NCBI GenBank assembly: GCA_015060165.1
Contig: SUZC01000010.1
Coordinates: 19,054 to 83,053 of the forward strand
Reading direction: 5' to 3'
DNA length: 64,000 bases
Source of the DNA: Rikenellaceae bacterium
Lineage (GTDB): Bacteria; Bacteroidota; Bacteroidia; Bacteroidales; Rikenellaceae
Both the position numbers and the translations under genes were made by a program. Of this stretch, positions 36,334 through 45,338 are shown one piece after another; position 1 is the stretch's first letter, and each line of letters opens with the position of its first letter. Under the pieces are notes generated by a model. It saw only the letters and a list, made by a program, of their open reading frames with translations, had not been told where the DNA came from and ran no database searches.

Positions 36334-36996
36334 CTATTTGCAGTACTCGTTGCAGAGCAGATACTGTGCTGGCTCATCCTCCTCGATGCTGGGGTAGCGG
36401 CCTGGCGATTGCAAGAAGCGGTTGTCGTTCTCGTCGTCGTTTACTGTCGATACCTCGCCAATCATACTGTGGCCACCCTCTGACCAGAATTCGTGGTACA
36501 TATATGGTTCGAAACTGATGCTCTGACCCGGATACAAACGCAACACCTCGCCTGCGGGGATAACGGTTGTAACGCCGTCGATCTGTACCGAGCAGGGAGC
36601 ATCGGTAGGCTGCTCGTTCTCATCAGCCTTCCATAGGCGAACGCAGAATGTGCCGCCACCGCGATGGATGATATCCTCCATCTTCTTCCAGTGGAAGTGG
36701 GTTGGTGTAACCTGGTTCTCGCGGACAAACATAATCTTTTCGCAATAGGTCTTTTTGTCGTACTTCACATTTCCGTTGCGGATTGTGACGAGCGTAAGGC
36801 CAATCTCCTCGAATTTGCCAGTAGCAAAGTCGGTAACGTCCCAGCCAAGTTGATTGCGGCGAATCTCCTCGCACTCCTCGCCCTTGGTTGCCCACTCTGC
36901 AGGTGACCAATCTACCCATACAGGCAGGTGGAACTGATGCTTGGCAAAGAAATCTTTTGCTTCGTTGATGTAACGATTAATTTCACTTCGTTTCAT
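36334..36996 (-). CDS. D-lyxose isomerase-family cupin
   Basis: The 220-residue cupin matches the D-lyxose ketol-isomerase family, which interconverts D-lyxose and D-xylulose and often D-mannose and D-fructose. Metal ligands are visible: histidines and glutamate in TPTHFHWKKMEDI and a further histidine in PYMYHEFW. No signal peptide. It is the third gene of a minus-strand run after an aldolase and a PfkB kinase, which suggests a three-step sugar route. Which sugar is used cannot be told from sequence. Confidence 0.88.
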   Translation of the reverse strand: MKRSEINRYINEAKDFFAKHQFHLPVWVDWSPAEWATKGEECEEIRRNQLGWDVTDFATGKFEEIGLTLVTIRNGNVKYDKKTYCEKIMFVRENQVTPTHFHWKKMEDIIHRGGGTFCVRLWKADENEQPTDAPCSVQIDGVTTVIPAGEVLRLYPGQSISFEPYMYHEFWSEGGHSMIGEVSTVNDDENDNRFLQSPGRYPSIEEDEPAQYLLCNEYCK

Positions 36997-37015
36997 AGGT
37001 ATGTAGCTTTATCGG

Positions 37016-38014
37016 TTAATAATTCTTATTCAAAAACTCCTCAATCTGGGCGAGTGTGGGGGCTCCATCGGTCGAGGTTGCGTTGTGGAGGTTGAACCAC
37101 GCCGCGGCATTGGCCATTCTAAGCGACTTCTGCAACGGTAGCTCCTCGTGCAGAGCGTAGAGCATCGTGGCGCAGAATGCGTCGCCGGCTCCTACCGACG
37201 AAACAATCTCCGAGGCGGGGATTCTGAGTGATGGCTCGTAATGCTCATCACCGTTTGTCCTTACTGCATATCCGCCCTCGGGGAAGTGTATCACACAAGC
37301 CTCCTTGACTCCATTTGCAAGCATAAATTTGGCAGCCTCCTCGACCTTGTCGAGCAGAATCTCACCATTCTCGTCACGCAACGATGTGCCGTAGCAGGCT
37401 CCGGCTTCGACTTCGTTGATGATGAAGTAGTCCATATATTTCAAGCAGGGGAGTATCACCTCGCGGAAACGATTGCCCTCCTCAGAAACTACGTCAACCG
37501 ATGTCTTGTAGCCTCGTTTCTGCAAGTTGTCGAGCACTCGGGCGGCAACAATGCCGTATTCGGCGTCGGGGGCATCCATCCTATCGAGCAGGAGCAGATA
37601 TCCCAAGTGGAAAATCTTCGCAGGAGCTGTGATGGCATCGATATGCTCGGGGCCGAGCTGTGCGTTGGCTCCACGGTGGTGGAAGAAGGTGCGGGTACCG
37701 GCCTTCATATCGGCCATAACGTCGGTGTACGATGTGGCAGCATCTACGCGGCACATTCCGTCGGCATTAAGTCCTAACTTCTCTATACCTGCCATTATAT
37801 CGTCGCCCAACGCATCCTTGCCCACGCATCCAGCTGCATATAGCGGAAGGTCGGTCTTCATATGGGCCAGGTCGGCAAGAACGTTGTGTGAGCAACCGCC
37901 AAAGCCCGATTCGATACGCTCGATAGTGACAAGATTGCCGGCTGCAGGGTAGCTGCCGATGAATTTTATGGTGTCGACAAGCCAGTTGCCTGCCGAAACT
38001 ATTCCTTTTCTCAT
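37016..38014 (-). CDS. PfkB-family carbohydrate kinase
   Basis: A 332-residue ribokinase-fold kinase. The N-terminal GGCSHNVLADLA segment corresponds to PfkB signature 1, and SSVGAGDAFCATML near residue 265 contains the catalytic aspartate and anion hole of signature 2. The substrate is unresolved; position between a class II aldolase and a lyxose isomerase makes a ketose (xylulose or fructose) plausible, phosphorylated at C1. Gaps are 35 bases to the aldolase and 19 bases to the isomerase. Confidence 0.9.
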   Translation of the reverse strand: MRKGIVSAGNWLVDTIKFIGSYPAAGNLVTIERIESGFGGCSHNVLADLAHMKTDLPLYAAGCVGKDALGDDIMAGIEKLGLNADGMCRVDAATSYTDVMADMKAGTRTFFHHRGANAQLGPEHIDAITAPAKIFHLGYLLLLDRMDAPDAEYGIVAARVLDNLQKRGYKTSVDVVSEEGNRFREVILPCLKYMDYFIINEVEAGACYGTSLRDENGEILLDKVEEAAKFMLANGVKEACVIHFPEGGYAVRTNGDEHYEPSLRIPASEIVSSVGAGDAFCATMLYALHEELPLQKSLRMANAAAWFNLHNATSTDGAPTLAQIEEFLNKNY

Positions 38015-38049
38015 GGTTAGTAGTTTTTATGGTTGTGAGGTTGTGTCTG

Positions 38050-38892
38050 TTATGCGCGATTATTGCTTTCGAAGAGTCTGATGTGGTCGGCAACAACCTG
38101 CTTTGATGCCTCTACAATGTGGCTCTTCATAGTGATATAATCGGGATTGGGGGTCTCGCTCAGATACTTCTGCACCTGCTCTGTTACGCCCACCTGAATA
38201 GCTGTGGCAACGTTGATTTTGCAGATTCCGTTGTGGATGCAAGCCTTGAAATCCTCGACGCTTGTACCGCTGCCGCCATGAAGTACCAGTGGCAGATTGT
38301 TGTTGCGGTCGCGCAGCTCAATCAGACGCTCGATGTTGAGCTTTGGGGTTGCTACATAGCGGCCGTGCTGATTACCGATGGCTACCGCTAAGGCATCTAC
38401 TCCTGTCTGAGCAATAAACGCAGCCGACTCCTCGACGTCGGTGAAAACGTCAATCTTGTCATCGTCAACACCAACATCGCCGACCTTGCCTAACTCAGCC
38501 TCTACGTCGACACCCATAGCTTTGGCCATACGGGTAACGGCACTTGTGATGCGTACGTTCTCCTCGAAGGGGAGTGATGCTCCATCGAACATTACCGAAC
38601 CGAATCCCAATCGGATAGCCTCGGCGCAGGTCTCGAAACTCTGGCCGTGGTCGAGATGCACAACAACGGGAACCTTCGCCTTGCGGGCAGCCTCGATATA
38701 GAGCGGGGCCATAAGGTTAAGCGGTGCACAAGGAAACTGCACTTCGGCAAGTTGTATGATGATGGGCGAGTTAAGCTCCTCGGCAGCGGCAATGGCTCCC
38801 TCTACATTCTCTAAACTCAAACAATTGAACGCTCCCACTGCGTAGCGGCCACGATTAGCCTGCTGTAGCATCTCTTTAAATGAAACAATCAT
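38050..38892 (-). CDS. Class II ketose-bisphosphate aldolase
   Basis: A 280-residue zinc aldolase cleaving a ketose phosphate to dihydroxyacetone phosphate and an aldehyde. Zinc ligands and phosphate site are visible in VVVHLDHGQSFE, VAIGNQHGRY, LVLHGGSGT and KINVATAIQ. The protein resembles GatY/KbaY/Fba class II enzymes. I start at MIVSFKEML (38892); the frame remains open for 157 more codons upstream but that part runs antisense through the deformylase gene. First gene of the aldolase, PfkB, lyxose isomerase run. Confidence 0.93.
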   Translation of the reverse strand: MIVSFKEMLQQANRGRYAVGAFNCLSLENVEGAIAAAEELNSPIIIQLAEVQFPCAPLNLMAPLYIEAARKAKVPVVVHLDHGQSFETCAEAIRLGFGSVMFDGASLPFEENVRITSAVTRMAKAMGVDVEAELGKVGDVGVDDDKIDVFTDVEESAAFIAQTGVDALAVAIGNQHGRYVATPKLNIERLIELRDRNNNLPLVLHGGSGTSVEDFKACIHNGICKINVATAIQVGVTEQVQKYLSETPNPDYITMKSHIVEASKQVVADHIRLFESNNRA

Positions 38893-38968
38893 AGGTATAT
38901 TAGTTATAGTTAAATTAGCACTTCGGGTAGATTTATGACCGAATATCGGCCTTCTTGCTCCAATATAA

Positions 38969-38976
38969 CAAAGATA
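38969..38976 (-). promoter_or_regulatory. -7 box for the aldolase operon
   Basis: TATCTTTG on the minus strand, about 77 bases before the aldolase start; no good -33 box. It confirms that the long upstream ORF extension is not used. Confidence 0.55.
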
Positions 38977-39071
38977 ATATTTTATTTTGTTGGTTACTAT
39001 ATCTTCTGTCGATTTTATCGGTGTGTAATGCTTTTTTTCGCTGATGATTACAGAGTTGTATATGAATTTCG

Positions 39072-39079
39072 TATATTTG
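39072..39079 (+). promoter_or_regulatory. -7 box for the deformylase gene
   Basis: TATATTTG ending 21 bases before the ATG at 39101, no clear -33 box. Its position supports the full-length start with the signal peptide. Confidence 0.6.
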
Positions 39080-39100
39080 TACGTATAACTGCAAAACGAA

Positions 39101-39736
39101 ATGATGAAACCGTTTACAAAACTTTTGATTATGATTGCAACGCTTGCCAATGTAGGTTGTGGTTCAGAGGGCTTTACGCCCCACGAAAAGGAGGTAATTG
39201 CAGCTGGTGAGGTTGATATTATGGCTCTTACAACCATCGCTAATGAGCAGGACTCTATTCTGCTGCGCTCGAAGTCTGAGCCTCTCACTCGCGAGATGGT
39301 AGAGAGCAAGGAGTTTGAGGTGTTGTGCCGCCGAATGTTGGCCACTGTGCAGGATCCGCTCAACGAGGGTGTGGGTATTGCAGCCCCGCAGGTAGGACTC
39401 TTGCGCCGATTGGTGGCTGTGCAGCGATTTGATAAGGAGGGTGAGCCGTTTGAGTTTTTTGTGAATCCAGAAATTGTGGAGTTGGGCGATGATGTGGAGT
39501 TGGGCGGCGAAGGATGTCTTTCGGTGCCTGAGATTCGTGGCGAGGTCAGACGTGCACAGAGTTTGGTTTTGCGTTACCGCGATGCCGCCTTCGAGGAGCG
39601 TACCGAGCGAGTGGAAGGATTTACCGCGGTGATTTTCCAGCATGAGATAGATCACTTGGATGGTGTGTTGTTTATCGATAAGATGGAGGCAGAAATTGAG
39701 GCTGAAGAAGACGATGAGACAGATGCCGAAGAATAG
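39101..39736 (+). CDS. def: Peptide deformylase with an N-terminal lipoprotein signal
   Basis: Peptide deformylases remove formyl from nascent N-termini in the cytoplasm. All three catalytic motifs are intact: GVGIAAPQ at 90-97, EGCLS at 137-141 and QHEIDH at 180-185. The odd feature is the start: MMKPFTKLLIMIATLANVGC, a basic n-region, hydrophobic core and a lipobox-like cysteine at 20, then a linker before the PDF fold begins at about 45. This predicts an exported, lipid-anchored deformylase. A cytoplasmic form from a later start is possible: ATG at residue 41. The C-terminal tail is strongly acidic. Confidence 0.88.
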   Translation: MMKPFTKLLIMIATLANVGCGSEGFTPHEKEVIAAGEVDIMALTTIANEQDSILLRSKSEPLTREMVESKEFEVLCRRMLATVQDPLNEGVGIAAPQVGLLRRLVAVQRFDKEGEPFEFFVNPEIVELGDDVELGGEGCLSVPEIRGEVRRAQSLVLRYRDAAFEERTERVEGFTAVIFQHEIDHLDGVLFIDKMEAEIEAEEDDETDAEE

Positions 39737-39756
39737 ATTGCATAAATAGCAAAATA

Positions 39757-39790
39757 AAACTCTCTCGCTATGGCGGGAGAGTTTTTTTTA
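39757..39790 (+). terminator. Deformylase terminator
   Basis: Stem AAACTCTC/GAGAGTTT around a GC-rich centre with a run of T on the plus strand; A-rich on the other side, so it may also serve the convergent NigD-like gene. Confidence 0.88.
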
Positions 39791-39815
39791 TAAGGAACCT
39801 GAATTACGTTGCCTG

Positions 39816-40559
39816 TTATTCAAGTTTGATGGTCGGTCGGAAATTGGCATCTATCTGCGTTGGCGTGTCGATATCCGTTGCGCGTGGCTTATAGACAAAT
39901 TCGGCGGTCTTGATTCCGGAGAATGATTGCCAGCGTAGTGTCAAAGTCACTGTCTGTCCATTGTTGACGGGCAGTCCATCAAGTCTGAATGCAACTATTC
40001 CGTCGGCCCAATCGTCATCATCCCAGTCGCCATTGGCATTGTGGCGGAACTCTACTTCATAGGGATTTTCAGGGTTGACACCTGTAATCAAATTCACATA
40101 GTGTGGACGTCCCGTGTCGCCCCATACCGTGCGAAAACGGAGCGTGAGATAGCCATCTTCGGCCACCGTAACCCAGTCGCGGATAATCTCCACAGGATCG
40201 TTGCCATAGTTGAAGTCGGGGAGCATCTGTTCAACCGAGATTGCAGGTTTGGTGAGTATGCTGTCAATCCAATATACCCACACTGCTTTGTTGTATGGAG
40301 CCGGATTTTCGGGATGTATGCGGTAGTTGACTAATGCACGCACCTCCTTACTGCCGAATGGTGAGCCCTTCATATTGACGGGTTTGAGCGTGGTGTTGTC
40401 GTCAAGCTGCATATAGAATGAGTTGGCATCGACGGGCTTGACGGTTACCAGAGCATTGGGGTAGGTGTACCATACATCGTCGTCGTTGTCGCACGAGGGC
40501 AGCCACACAGCCGTAGCAAGCAGGGCCACCAATAAATAGAGTAGATTTTTTCTTTTCAT
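39816..40559 (-). CDS. NigD-like lipoprotein
   Basis: A 247-residue exported protein with a lipoprotein signal (MKRKNLLYLLVALLATAVWL, lipobox LPSC) and a beta-rich body, matching the NigD-like family of Bacteroidales (named from the nigrescin locus, function unknown). The frame is open to 40652 but the -7 box at 40630-40637 and the lipobox choose the start at 40559. It stands alone, divergent from the DUF3127 gene. Confidence 0.8.
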   Translation of the reverse strand: MKRKNLLYLLVALLATAVWLPSCDNDDDVWYTYPNALVTVKPVDANSFYMQLDDNTTLKPVNMKGSPFGSKEVRALVNYRIHPENPAPYNKAVWVYWIDSILTKPAISVEQMLPDFNYGNDPVEIIRDWVTVAEDGYLTLRFRTVWGDTGRPHYVNLITGVNPENPYEVEFRHNANGDWDDDDWADGIVAFRLDGLPVNNGQTVTLTLRWQSFSGIKTAEFVYKPRATDIDTPTQIDANFRPTIKLE

Positions 40560-40629
40560 AGTAAGTGAATTTATGTTGTTGCAAATCTCGTCTGTACCAA
40601 CGGCACAACGAGGGTTGCGAAATTCAGGC

Positions 40630-40637
40630 CAAACATA
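40630..40637 (-). promoter_or_regulatory. -7 box for the NigD-like gene
   Basis: TATGTTTG on the minus strand, 70 bases ahead of the chosen start. Confidence 0.5.
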
Positions 40638-40707
40638 CAAATTTGGCAACATATATGGTAATATTTTGTCGTTTTTTTTCTTTTGAGCGGCGAGGGAAGT
40701 GAAAAAA

Positions 40708-40739
40708 TTTGCAACGAAAGTCCATAATTTGTATCTTTG
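40708..40739 (+). promoter_or_regulatory. Promoter of the DUF3127 gene
   Basis: TTTG (40708-40711), 20 bases, TATCTTTG (40732-40739); predicts a leader of about 21 bases. Confidence 0.8.
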
Positions 40740-40763
40740 TGTAAAGATTAATTCAAGTTAGAT

Positions 40764-41174
40764 ATGGAGTTTGAAGGCGTAGTATTAAAGAAATTGCCCG
40801 TAAGCAAGGGCGTGTCGGCACGCGGCGAGTGGCAGCGTCAAGATGTGATATTTGAAGTTCCGAGCGAGTTCTCGCGCAAGATATGTGTTACATTTTTCAA
40901 CAAACCCTCCGATGCTGATAGTTTGGTGGAGGGTCAGACCTACATAGTATCGGTAAATGTTGAGTCGAGAGAGTATAACGGCAAGTGGTACACCGATGTA
41001 CGCGCGTGGCGTGTGCAGCCCAAGCAGCAGGAGGTAGCTCCGCAGGGTGCCCCAGCAATGCCCGATATGCCGCCATTTGGCGATGAGCCCAGCTATGGCG
41101 GAGCATCGTATGGAGCAGGCGCAGCTGGCGCAGGTGTCGCACCTATTGCCGAGGTTGACGATTTGCCATTCTAA
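40764..41174 (+). CDS. DUF3127 (SSB-like OB-fold) protein
   Basis: The 136-residue protein has an N-terminal domain of about 90 residues that I recognise as DUF3127, predicted to be OB-fold (MEFEGVVLKKLPVSKGVS, then QDVIFEVPSEF and YTDVRAWRVQP). A Pro/Gly/Ala-rich linker follows, and the chain ends in EVDDLPF. This repeats the plan of single-stranded DNA-binding protein, whose DDIPF tip recruits repair and replication proteins. It may bind single-stranded nucleic acid; that is inference. It has its own promoter and terminator. Confidence 0.85.
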   Translation: MEFEGVVLKKLPVSKGVSARGEWQRQDVIFEVPSEFSRKICVTFFNKPSDADSLVEGQTYIVSVNVESREYNGKWYTDVRAWRVQPKQQEVAPQGAPAMPDMPPFGDEPSYGGASYGAGAAGAGVAPIAEVDDLPF

Positions 41175-41199
41175 GCGGAATTAAAAATTCAAAATTATA

Positions 41200-41222
41200 A
41201 AGCCCCATTGCGGGGCTTTTTT
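41200..41222 (+). terminator. Terminator of the DUF3127 gene
   Basis: Stem AAAGCCCC/GGGGCTTT with loop ATTGC and a six-T run. Confidence 0.93.
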
Positions 41223-41226
41223 GTTG

Positions 41227-42444
41227 CTACTCCTTCAATGTATAGATAGCGATAAATGGATTGTCCTCCTCGCTGATTGTAGGAAAGTCGGCACGCAAAC
41301 GCTCAATCTGTTTTGGGAACTCTTTGGTAAAGTCGTTGCCGTAATCATCTTTGCCTCGTTGTAATCGGGCTACGCTTGATGCCGAGATAGTTGTGATGAT
41401 GTGGCTTTCGCCAACTGTGCATATATCGCCAAACGGTAGTGCGTATGGTTGTTCCATATATGAGCTTATCACCACATTCGATGATTTTGTTTGTTTATCG
41501 TATATTCCTAATGCATAGAAGAAGGAATGATTAAACTCACATACAACGTAATCTTTGCTTTCATTGATTTTGCTTACATTAGTAACCTTATTATTTAGAC
41601 GACTATTCTTGTCGATATATTTAAAATAATCTCGTGGGTTGTCAAGTTCCTTTGGACGGCGATAGCTTCCAAAGTCGAACTCCCAACGTGTCTCTCCGCT
41701 CTTGGGGTTGATGACTTGCATCAGCCAATTGTTAGTGTAGAAAATCTCTCCGTCGTATAAGTAGAATGAGTCGTTAGATAGGTGCTTTCCTGCGTAAGCA
41801 TTCTTTACTAAACACTTTTCAATTTCAAATTGGCTGTTCATCACTACCAAGTCACAGCTGTCGCACTTCTCGGGCATAAGTCCTCCCGTTGTGCCGTAAT
41901 ATTTGCCTTTGTGATACTCCATCGAGGTAAACTCTGCTGGTAATTCGTTATATACAGCCACTTCGTTGCCATCTTTGTCGAATGATAGGATTTTAGCTTT
42001 GAAACGGCCTAACAGGTTGATTGTGTGGCTGTCGGGATTGTAGAATATATCGGCTAAATAGGTGTATTCGTTACCAGCACGACCCTTTCGAGCCAATTTC
42101 TTGATAAATTTACCTTTGCGGTCAAAGATGTGGCAACATTCAAATTCTCTTAAATTGGCCACAAAGATTCTATCTTCTGTAACGATTATTTTATCAACAT
42201 CGCCAATCAGTGCATCGTCTGATGTCTCCAACCGAACATACTCTACACCATCAATGATTCCGCAATTCTCTATATTTTCGGCTTTGCTAAGGTCGTATCC
42301 CTCCTCGGTATTTATTGCCTCTATTGTTGAATCGAGATTGATTTTGATAATGTTGTCGGAGCTGTCAGTTTTCGAGTTGCACGACGAGAGAGCTACAAGC
42401 AATAGCGTAGTGGCAGATAGGAGTGAGGCGGTAGGGTGTTTCAT
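41227..42444 (-). CDS. 6-bladed beta-propeller lipoprotein (second member)
   Basis: The 405-residue protein has lipobox LSSC after a hydrophobic leader (LLSATTLLLVALSSC) and a beta-propeller body with repeats such as VTEDRIFVANLREFECCHIFDRKGKFIKK. It resembles the protein at 27446-28597 in plan and order of blades. It is likely anchored to a membrane on the periplasmic side. Many such genes in Bacteroidales occur in surface loci but here no SusC/D pair adjoins it. Function unknown. Confidence 0.83.
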   Translation of the reverse strand: MKHPTASLLSATTLLLVALSSCNSKTDSSDNIIKINLDSTIEAINTEEGYDLSKAENIENCGIIDGVEYVRLETSDDALIGDVDKIIVTEDRIFVANLREFECCHIFDRKGKFIKKLARKGRAGNEYTYLADIFYNPDSHTINLLGRFKAKILSFDKDGNEVAVYNELPAEFTSMEYHKGKYYGTTGGLMPEKCDSCDLVVMNSQFEIEKCLVKNAYAGKHLSNDSFYLYDGEIFYTNNWLMQVINPKSGETRWEFDFGSYRRPKELDNPRDYFKYIDKNSRLNNKVTNVSKINESKDYVVCEFNHSFFYALGIYDKQTKSSNVVISSYMEQPYALPFGDICTVGESHIITTISASSVARLQRGKDDYGNDFTKEFPKQIERLRADFPTISEEDNPFIAIYTLKE

Positions 42445-42527
42445 AGTTTATTTCGCTAATTAAATAATGGTTCGTAGTATAAAATTAATAGTTCTTCGGA
42501 TACAAACAAAACATTTTTAGATAAAAA

Positions 42528-42558
42528 TACCCGCTCCCCCAAATGGGAAGAGCGGGTA
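42528..42558 (-). terminator. sdhCAB terminator
   Basis: Nine-base stem TACCCGCTC/GAGCGGGTA with a T-rich run on the minus strand, 25 bases past the sdhB stop. Confidence 0.9.
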
Positions 42559-42582
42559 ATATATATAAGGTATAACCTTATC

Positions 42583-43326
42583 TTAGTCCTGCAACTTCGC
42601 TGCCAAGAACTCGCGGTTGAGGCGAGCGATGTGAGCAATCGAAATCTGCTTAGGACACTCAGCCTGACAAGCACCTGTGTTAGTACAGTTACCGAAGCCG
42701 AGCTCGTCCATCTTAGCAACCATTGCCTTAGCACGACGTGCGCCCTCTACGCGACCCTGTGGAAGTTTCGCAAGTGACGATACGCGAGCTGCAACGAACA
42801 ACATAGCTGAACCGTTTTTGCAAGTAGCGGCGCAAGCACCACATCCTACGCAAGCAGCTGCGTCCATCGACTCGTCTGCGTCCTTCTTAGGAATAGGTAT
42901 TGCGTTACCATCGGGTACTGAGTTAGTACGAACTGATACGAAACCACCAGCCTGCAAAATCTCGTCGTAAGCACCACGGTTTACTACCAAGTCCTTGATT
43001 ACGGGGAATGCAGCTGAACGCCAAGGCTCGATGGTGATTGTAGAGCCGTCCTTGAACTTACGCATATACATCTGGCAAGTAGTTACAGCCTGCGATGGGC
43101 CGTGTGCGTGGCCGTTGATGTGCAACGAACACATACCGCAGATACCCTCGCGGCAGTCGTGGTCGAATGCTACGGGCTCCTTGCCTGCGTGTACCAAATC
43201 GTTGTTCAAGATGTCGAGCATCTCAAGGAATGAGGTGTCGGCAGAGATATTCTTAACCTCGTAGGTCTCGAATGCACCCTGTGATTTAGCGTCCTTTTGA
43301 CGCCATATCTTTAATTTAAAATTCAT
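42583..43326 (-). CDS. sdhB: Succinate dehydrogenase/fumarate reductase iron-sulfur subunit
   Basis: Electron-transfer subunit joining the flavoprotein to the diheme membrane anchor. The 247-residue protein has the [2Fe-2S] ligands in [20 protein letters not shown] with a later cysteine, the [4Fe-4S] site [11 protein letters not shown] and the third cluster site [11 protein letters not shown]. Third gene of the sdhC-sdhA-sdhB operon. In Bacteroidetes this complex usually runs as menaquinol:fumarate reductase. Confidence 0.96.
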   Translation of the reverse strand: MNFKLKIWRQKDAKSQGAFETYEVKNISADTSFLEMLDILNNDLVHAGKEPVAFDHDCREGICGMCSLHINGHAHGPSQAVTTCQMYMRKFKDGSTITIEPWRSAAFPVIKDLVVNRGAYDEILQAGGFVSVRTNSVPDGNAIPIPKKDADESMDAAACVGCGACAATCKNGSAMLFVAARVSSLAKLPQGRVEGARRAKAMVAKMDELGFGNCTNTGACQAECPKQISIAHIARLNREFLAAKLQD

Positions 43327-43358
43327 TGTTTTCTGGTATTAAAGTTTAACGTCAAAAA

Positions 43359-45305
43359 TTAGTCCTTATAGTTACGCTGTGCGCGGTGTGTGAACTCGTA
43401 GTCAAGTGGCTCCTTAGTGAGCTCTGGCTCCTTGTCCATACCCTTGTACTCCCAAACGGCTGCGTATGCGAACTCGTCGTCGTGACGAAGAGCTTCGCCC
43501 TCCTCAGTCTGGTGCTCTGAGCGGAAGTGACCACCGCAAGACTCCTCACGGTTGAGTGCGTCGCGAGCCATCAACTCTCCAAGCTCCAAGTAGTCAACCA
43601 AGCGCAATGCCTTCTCCAACTCAACGTTGAATGAATCAGCAGTACCAACAACCTTAACGTCAGTCCAGAACTCCTTGCGAAGAGCCTGAATCTCCTTGAT
43701 AGCCTTCTCCAAAGACTCCTTAGTACGAGCCATACCAACGTTGTTCCACATAATGTTACCCAAACGCTTGTGGATATCGTCAACCGACTGCTTACCGTTG
43801 ATAGAGAACAACTTCTCGATCTTCTCCTTAACAGCCTTCTCTGCCTCAGCAAATGCAGGTGTATCGGTAGATACCTTTGGTGCCTGAATCTTCTTTGAGA
43901 GGTAGTCGCCAATTGTGTAAGGCAATACGAAGTAACCGTCGGCCAAGCCCTGCATCAATGCAGATGCACCCAAACGGTTAGCACCGTGATCTGAGAAGTT
44001 AGCCTCACCGATAGCGTACAAACCAGGGATTGTAGTCATAAGGTTGTAGTCAACCCAAATACCACCCATTGTATAGTGAACTGCGGGGAAAATCTGCATA
44101 GGCTCCTTGTATGGGCTTACGTCGGTAATCTCCTCATACATATCGAAGAGGTTGCCGTAACGCTGCTTGATGATATCCTCACCCAAGCGCTCGATAGCGG
44201 TCTTGAAATCGAGGAATACAGCCAAACCAGTCTCGTTCACACCGTAGCCAGCATCGCAACGCTCCTTAGCGGCACGTGAAGCAACGTCACGTGGTACCAA
44301 GTTGCCGAATGCAGGATAACGACGCTCCAAGTAGTAGTCGCGATCCTCCTCAGCGATATCTGATGGCTTCTTAGTACCCTTGCGGATAGCCTCTACGTCC
44401 TCCATCTTCTTTGGAACCCAGATACGACCGTCGTTACGCAATGACTCTGACATCAATGTAAGCTTCGACTGCTGTGTTCCGTGAATTGGAATACAAGTAG
44501 GGTGAATCTGAGTAAAGCATGGGTTTGCAAAACCTGCACCCTTACGGTAGCACTGGAATGCTGCAGAACCGTTAGAGCCCATAGCGTTAGTTGAGAGGAA
44601 GAATACGTTACCATATCCGCCTGTTGCGATAACCACAGCGTGAGCACCGTGACGCTCAATCTCACCTGTTACCAAGTTACGAGCGATGATACCCTTAGCC
44701 TCGCCATCCTCAACAACGATGTCCAACATCTCATGACGTGGGTAGCTCTTTACAGAACCTGCTGCAATCTCCTTATTGAGTGCTGCATAAGCACCAAGCA
44801 AAAGCTGCTGACCGGTCTGACCACGAGCATAGAATGTACGCGATACCTGAGCACCACCGAATGAACGGTTAGCCAACAAACCGCCGTACTCGCGAGCGAA
44901 AGGAACACCCTGAGCTACGCACTGGTCGATGATAAGGTTTGAAACCTCGGCCAAACGGTAAACGTTAGCCTCGCGTGCACGATAGTCACCACCCTTGATT
45001 GTGTCGTAGAAAAGACGGTAAACAGAGTCGTTATCGTTCTGATAGTTCTTAGCTGCATTGATACCTCCCTGAGCTGCGATTGAGTGAGCACGACGAGGAG
45101 AGTCCTGGATGCAGAATACCTTTACGTTGTAACCCATCTCACCGAGTGAAGCAGCTGCAGATGCGCCACCCAAACCCGTACCTACGATGATGATGTCGAG
45201 CTTACGCTTGTTAGCGGGGCTTACAACTTTGATTGCTGCTTTGTGGTTGCTCCACTTGTCGGCCAACGCACCAGCAGGAATTTTAGAATCTAACTTTAAA
45301 GCCAT
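43359..45305 (-). CDS. sdhA: Succinate dehydrogenase/fumarate reductase flavoprotein subunit
   Basis: A 648-residue catalytic subunit. The FAD dinucleotide fold is [13 protein letters not shown], the covalent-FAD histidine is in [15 protein letters not shown], and active-site segments include QIHPTCIP and GGIWVDYN. It interconverts fumarate and succinate at the cytoplasmic face, giving succinate as a fermentation end product in gut Bacteroidales. Gaps of about 30 bases separate it from sdhB and sdhC. Confidence 0.97.
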   Translation of the reverse strand: MALKLDSKIPAGALADKWSNHKAAIKVVSPANKRKLDIIIVGTGLGGASAAASLGEMGYNVKVFCIQDSPRRAHSIAAQGGINAAKNYQNDNDSVYRLFYDTIKGGDYRAREANVYRLAEVSNLIIDQCVAQGVPFAREYGGLLANRSFGGAQVSRTFYARGQTGQQLLLGAYAALNKEIAAGSVKSYPRHEMLDIVVEDGEAKGIIARNLVTGEIERHGAHAVVIATGGYGNVFFLSTNAMGSNGSAAFQCYRKGAGFANPCFTQIHPTCIPIHGTQQSKLTLMSESLRNDGRIWVPKKMEDVEAIRKGTKKPSDIAEEDRDYYLERRYPAFGNLVPRDVASRAAKERCDAGYGVNETGLAVFLDFKTAIERLGEDIIKQRYGNLFDMYEEITDVSPYKEPMQIFPAVHYTMGGIWVDYNLMTTIPGLYAIGEANFSDHGANRLGASALMQGLADGYFVLPYTIGDYLSKKIQAPKVSTDTPAFAEAEKAVKEKIEKLFSINGKQSVDDIHKRLGNIMWNNVGMARTKESLEKAIKEIQALRKEFWTDVKVVGTADSFNVELEKALRLVDYLELGELMARDALNREESCGGHFRSEHQTEEGEALRHDDEFAYAAVWEYKGMDKEPELTKEPLDYEFTHRAQRNYKD

Positions 45306-45338
45306 ATCTGTTAATTTTTTATTGTTCTATGAATTTGA

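Noticed and set aside
38893..39363. N-terminal extension of the aldolase frame
   Set aside because: It runs antisense through the deformylase gene, lacks aldolase similarity and lies upstream of the predicted transcript start.
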